NCBI GenBank assembly: GCA_000722615.1
Contig: JOKI01000005.1
Location: 62,001-126,000, forward strand
Source: Pseudorhizobium pelagicum
GTDB taxonomy: Bacteria; Pseudomonadota; Alphaproteobacteria; Rhizobiales; Rhizobiaceae
Length of the DNA: 64,000 nucleotides
Direction of reading: 5' to 3'
The position numbers and the translations under genes were made by a program. Positions 61,456 to 64,000 of the stretch are shown here, piece after piece. Numbering within the stretch: position 1 is the first letter of the stretch; the number at the start of each line of letters is the position of its first letter. The notes under the pieces were generated by a model, which was given only the letters and a program-made list of their open reading frames with translations, searched no databases and was not told where the DNA came from.

Positions 61456-62067
61456 TCACGCCTCGCCGGGATATTGGTTGGCCTTCAGCAGCGTGGCGAG
61501 GTGGACCGTGTTGCGCGCCAGCATCGCCACCGTGCTCGTCACCTTCTCGGGGATCCGTTCCAGATCCGCGAAATTGGTGCTCTGCATCGCTGCGCCGACC
61601 CAATAGGCCACCGCATTGGCGGGAATGGTGAAGCCGACGTCGCTCAGCGCCTGGTAGAATTCTGCCGAGACGTGGTGCGCCCCGTCCTCATTGCCGACGA
61701 CGGCGACGGCCGCGACGCGCCCGTAGGAGACCATCCGCCCTTGCTCGTCCGTCTCGCTCAAAAACGCATCCATACGCTCGAGAGCCCGCTTGGAGACGCT
61801 GGACGGCTGCCCCATCCAGATCGGCGTGCCCATGATCAGGATATCGGCGTCGAGGATCATCTGGCGGATCTTCGGCCAGTCATCGCCCTCGCCTTCATCG
61901 GAACTGACGCCCGGCTTGATGTTGTAGTCGGCGAGCCTGAGAATGGTCGTCGTCACACCCATCGGCTTCATGGCGGCGTCGATCAGCCCAAGCATGCGGT
62001 CGGTCGACGAGGGTTCGCCGCCGCTCGATTTCAGCGTGGCATTGAGGGCAAGGGCAGTCAGGGCCAT
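61456..62067 (-). CDS. Flavodoxin-fold NAD(P)H-dependent FMN reductase-like protein
   Basis: 203 residues. ALTALALNATLKSSGGEPSS is the FMN phosphate loop, with ILIMGTPIWMGQPSSVSKRA and VVGNEDGAHHVSAEFYQALS typical of the NADPH-dependent FMN reductase/WrbA-like fold. ATG 62067 has AGGAG 7 nt upstream. It may supply reduced FMN to the flavin monooxygenase at 62802; this is inferred from proximity. Confidence 0.82.
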   Translation of the reverse strand: MALTALALNATLKSSGGEPSSTDRMLGLIDAAMKPMGVTTTILRLADYNIKPGVSSDEGEGDDWPKIRQMILDADILIMGTPIWMGQPSSVSKRALERMDAFLSETDEQGRMVSYGRVAAVAVVGNEDGAHHVSAEFYQALSDVGFTIPANAVAYWVGAAMQSTNFADLERIPEKVTSTVAMLARNTVHLATLLKANQYPGEA

Positions 62068-62147
62068 GGTCTTCTCCTGGAACCGGAAATTCTGGTGGTG
62101 GCGCTCCAACGGTCCGTCCGGCGGCTTGTTCCAGGATTTCAGGACTG

Positions 62148-62711
62148 CTACCGGCGGACGAGCGCGATGGCGTAGCGTGCAGGACCCATTCCAGGATTGT
62201 AGAAGATGCAGTCCGATGGCGGCCCCAGAAGCAGGCAATCTCCCTGCGGCAACTGATGGACGACATCGCCCTCCCGAAACTCCAGCTCGCCTTCGAGCAC
62301 CCAGATCTGCTGCTGCTGGAAGGCGAAGGCAGACGCGGGATAAGGAACCCGCACGCCCGCCGGAAGCACGACTTCGATCAGTTCCACCATGCTGTTGGCG
62401 GGCGAGATCGCGCGCCGGGTATAGCCCGTTTCCGGATCGCGCCACACCGGCTGCCGGTCGTGCGCGCTCAGCCGCTCAGGCTTTTGCTCGGCCAGTGCCA
62501 GCAGGACCGAGAGAGGAAGCCCGAAGGCGCCCGACAATCGTCCCAGCACCGTCGCCGTGGGGCTTGCCTCCGAGCGCTCGATCTTGCTGATCATCGCCTT
62601 GGAGACACCGGAGCGCTCTGCAAGCTCAGCCAGCGACCAACCGCGCGCCTCCCGCTCGACCTTCAGCCGTGAGGCGATCGCCTGAACCGGATCTGCCTGG
62701 ATTTCCTGCAC
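62148..62711 (-). CDS. XRE-family regulator with C-terminal cupin domain
   Basis: 187 residues. The HTH ARGWSLAELAERSGVSKAMI, then SKIERSEASPTATVLGRLSG, is followed by a cupin (about 90-187: PYPASAFAFQQQQIWVLEGE, LPQGDCLLLGPPSDC). GTG 62711 has GGAAGG upstream; TTG 62729 is an alternative. Cupin-XRE proteins bind small effectors and often repress a divergent catabolic gene, here the monooxygenase. Confidence 0.88.
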   Translation of the reverse strand: MQEIQADPVQAIASRLKVEREARGWSLAELAERSGVSKAMISKIERSEASPTATVLGRLSGAFGLPLSVLLALAEQKPERLSAHDRQPVWRDPETGYTRRAISPANSMVELIEVVLPAGVRVPYPASAFAFQQQQIWVLEGELEFREGDVVHQLPQGDCLLLGPPSDCIFYNPGMGPARYAIALVRR

Positions 62712-62744
62712 CGTCTTGCCTTCCGTCAATCGTCTTCTATAGTG

Positions 62745-62756
62745 GAAATCGAAATC
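62745..62756. promoter_or_regulatory. Tandem GAAATC repeats in the XRE/monooxygenase divergent promoter
   Basis: GAAATCGAAATC lies between TATAGT and CTATAT sequences that look like -10 elements of the two divergent promoters. It is a candidate operator for the XRE-cupin protein. Confidence 0.4.
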
Positions 62757-62801
62757 CTATATGAGACAGACCTCGTCGGCAACGAGGCAAAGGGGACTGA
62801 C

Positions 62802-64000
62802 GTGACAAAGAAGATCTTGTTCAATGCCTTCGATATGAACTGCGTCGGCCACATCCAGCAGGGGCTGTGGGCGCATCCGCGCGACCAGTCGCGCCGCTAT
62901 GCCGAACTCGCCTACTGGACGGATTATGCGCGCAGGCTCGAGGCCGGACTGTTCGACGGCATATTCCTCGCCGACGTCGTCGGCGTCAACGACGTCTATG
63001 GCGCCAGCAATGCGGCGGCCCTGCGCGGCGCGGTGCAGGTGCCTGTCAACGACCCGATGCTGCTGGTGCCCGCCATGGCGGCCGTGACCAAGCATCTGGC
63101 CTTCGGCATCACCGCCAATCTGACCTACGAGACGCCCTTCCTATTCGCCCGCCGCATGTCGACGCTGGACCATCTGACCGGCGGCCGGATCGGCTGGAAC
63201 ATCGTCACCGGCTACCTCGACAGTGCCGCCAAGGCGATCGGTCTTCACGCCCAAGCCGCCCACGACGACCGCTACGATCTCGCCGACGAATACATGGAGG
63301 TCGTCTACCGCCTGTGGGAGGGCAGTTGGGAGGACGACGCCGTCGTCAACGATGCGACGCGCCACCTCTATGCCGATCCCGCCAAGGTCCACAAAATCCG
63401 CCATGAAGGGCCACAGTACAACATCGACGCCATCCATCTCTGCGAGCCTTCGCCGCAACGCAGCCCGGTGCTTTATCAGGCCGGCTCCTCCACGCGCGGT
63501 CGCCAGTTTGCCGCTACCCATGCGGAATGCGTTTTCGTCAACGGCCAGAAGATCGAAGGCGTGAAATCGATCATCGACGACATCCGCGCCCGCGCCGTGG
63601 ACTACGGTCGTCTACCGGACGACATCAAGGTCTTCATGGGTGCGACGATCGTCACCGGCCGGACGGACAAGGAGGCGCAGGAGAAGTTCGAGGACTACCG
63701 CGCCTATGTGAGCTCCGAGGCGGCGCTGGTGCATGCGGCGGGCTCCATGGGCATCGATTTTGCCAAATACGATCTCGATGAACCGATCGAGACCGGCAAG
63801 AGCGCGGCCATCGTTTCCAACATCGAGGCCATGAACCGCAGCGCCGGCCCGCAATGGACGCGACGCAAGCTGCTGGAGCAGATGGTGCTGGGCAGCCGCC
63901 AGCCCCCCATGGTCGGCGCCGCCGACAAGATCGCCGACGAACTGGCGACCTGGAGTGCAGAGGCCGGCGTTGACGGCTTCAACCTTTCTCGTACGGTGGT
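62802..64000 (+). CDS. Flavin-dependent (LLM-class) monooxygenase, NtaA/SnaA/DszA type, C-terminus outside window
   Basis: The first about 399 codons of a protein usually about 440 long. KKILFNAFDMNCVGHIQQGL, WAHPRDQSRRYAELAYWTDY, GITANLTYETPFLFARRMST, GRIGWNIVTGYLDSAAKAIG and PVLYQAGSSTRGRQFAATHA are signatures of two-component FMNH2-dependent monooxygenases acting on chelators, sulfones or similar. GTG 62802 follows AAGGGG. Needs reduced FMN from a reductase; the flavodoxin-fold gene nearby is a candidate. The substrate is unknown. Confidence 0.9.
   Translation, partial: MTKKILFNAFDMNCVGHIQQGLWAHPRDQSRRYAELAYWTDYARRLEAGLFDGIFLADVVGVNDVYGASNAAALRGAVQVPVNDPMLLVPAMAAVTKHLAFGITANLTYETPFLFARRMSTLDHLTGGRIGWNIVTGYLDSAAKAIGLHAQAAHDDRYDLADEYMEVVYRLWEGSWEDDAVVNDATRHLYADPAKVHKIRHEGPQYNIDAIHLCEPSPQRSPVLYQAGSSTRGRQFAATHAECVFVNGQKIEGVKSIIDDIRARAVDYGRLPDDIKVFMGATIVTGRTDKEAQEKFEDYRAYVSSEAALVHAAGSMGIDFAKYDLDEPIETGKSAAIVSNIEAMNRSAGPQWTRRKLLEQMVLGSRQPPMVGAADKIADELATWSAEAGVDGFNLSRTV

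Overview
The window is about 62-64% GC and reads as Rhizobiaceae (Rhizobiales, Sinorhizobium/Ensifer/Rhizobium-like). The grounds are alphaproteobacterial protein families, two Ku proteins around a PE-LIG-POL LigD, a fused COX I-III oxidase, HWE kinases, tripartite tricarboxylate and gts-type sugar transporters, and above all many GGAAC-type promoters like those reported for the general stress response (GSR) sigma factor RpoE2/EcfG. I see no rRNA, tRNA, CRISPR, integrase or transposase. The gene mix (transporters, stress genes, few housekeeping genes) would fit a chromid or megaplasmid, but that is inference.

Layout. 1-7.2 kb: a branched-chain-amino-acid-type ABC operon (SBP-livG-livF-livH-livM) followed by a GMC oxidoreductase cut by the window edge, with a divergent LysR gene. 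7.3-12.9 kb: hybrid PAS kinase, BON protein, PQQ glucose dehydrogenase, GST. 13-19.5 kb: an EcfG-like ECF sigma factor in operon with sodC, divergent from ku1-ligD, a second ku, small stress proteins and a NepR-like protein. 19.5-27.2 kb: isochorismatase-fold hydrolase, BON, DUF892 and DUF2934 proteins, glgA, glgX and very small genes including a 25-codon membrane peptide. 27.2-32.8 kb: an unusual aa3-type oxidase operon (subunit II with heme c, fused I-III, CtaG-like protein, triheme cytochrome c). 33-36.7 kb: DJ-1/PfpI protein, topoisomerase IB, HWE kinase. 37.3-42.9 kb: gts-like sugar ABC operon with a LacI regulator and paired operators. 42.9-49.3 kb: tctCBA with a DctB/DctD-like two-component system. 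49.5-53.4 kb: DUF4126, a mercuric-reductase-like flavoprotein, asparagine synthetase. 53.6-58.8 kb: a second stress block (DUF892, proline-rich peptide, phospholipase D, UPF0104, EEP phosphatase/nuclease, small proteins and a probable sRNA). 58.9-61.5 kb: cyanide-insensitive bd oxidase. 61.5-64 kb: flavodoxin-fold reductase, XRE-cupin regulator and a flavin monooxygenase cut by the window edge.

Main point. Reading intergenic DNA by eye gives about 27 elements of the form GGAAC-N16/17-(C/T/G)GTT (equivalently GGAAC-N18/19-TT). Many lie as divergent pairs, and nearly all sit just upstream of stress-type genes in 12-35 kb and 54-59 kb. An EcfG-like sigma gene, a NepR-like protein and an HWE kinase lie among them. 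The window therefore looks like a GSR island: DNA end repair, glycogen, periplasmic glucose oxidation, an alternative oxidase, superoxide removal, phospholipid turnover, several orphan small proteins and one predicted sRNA, apparently under one promoter class. Two promoters at 57.27-57.30 kb overlap head-on within 27 bp.
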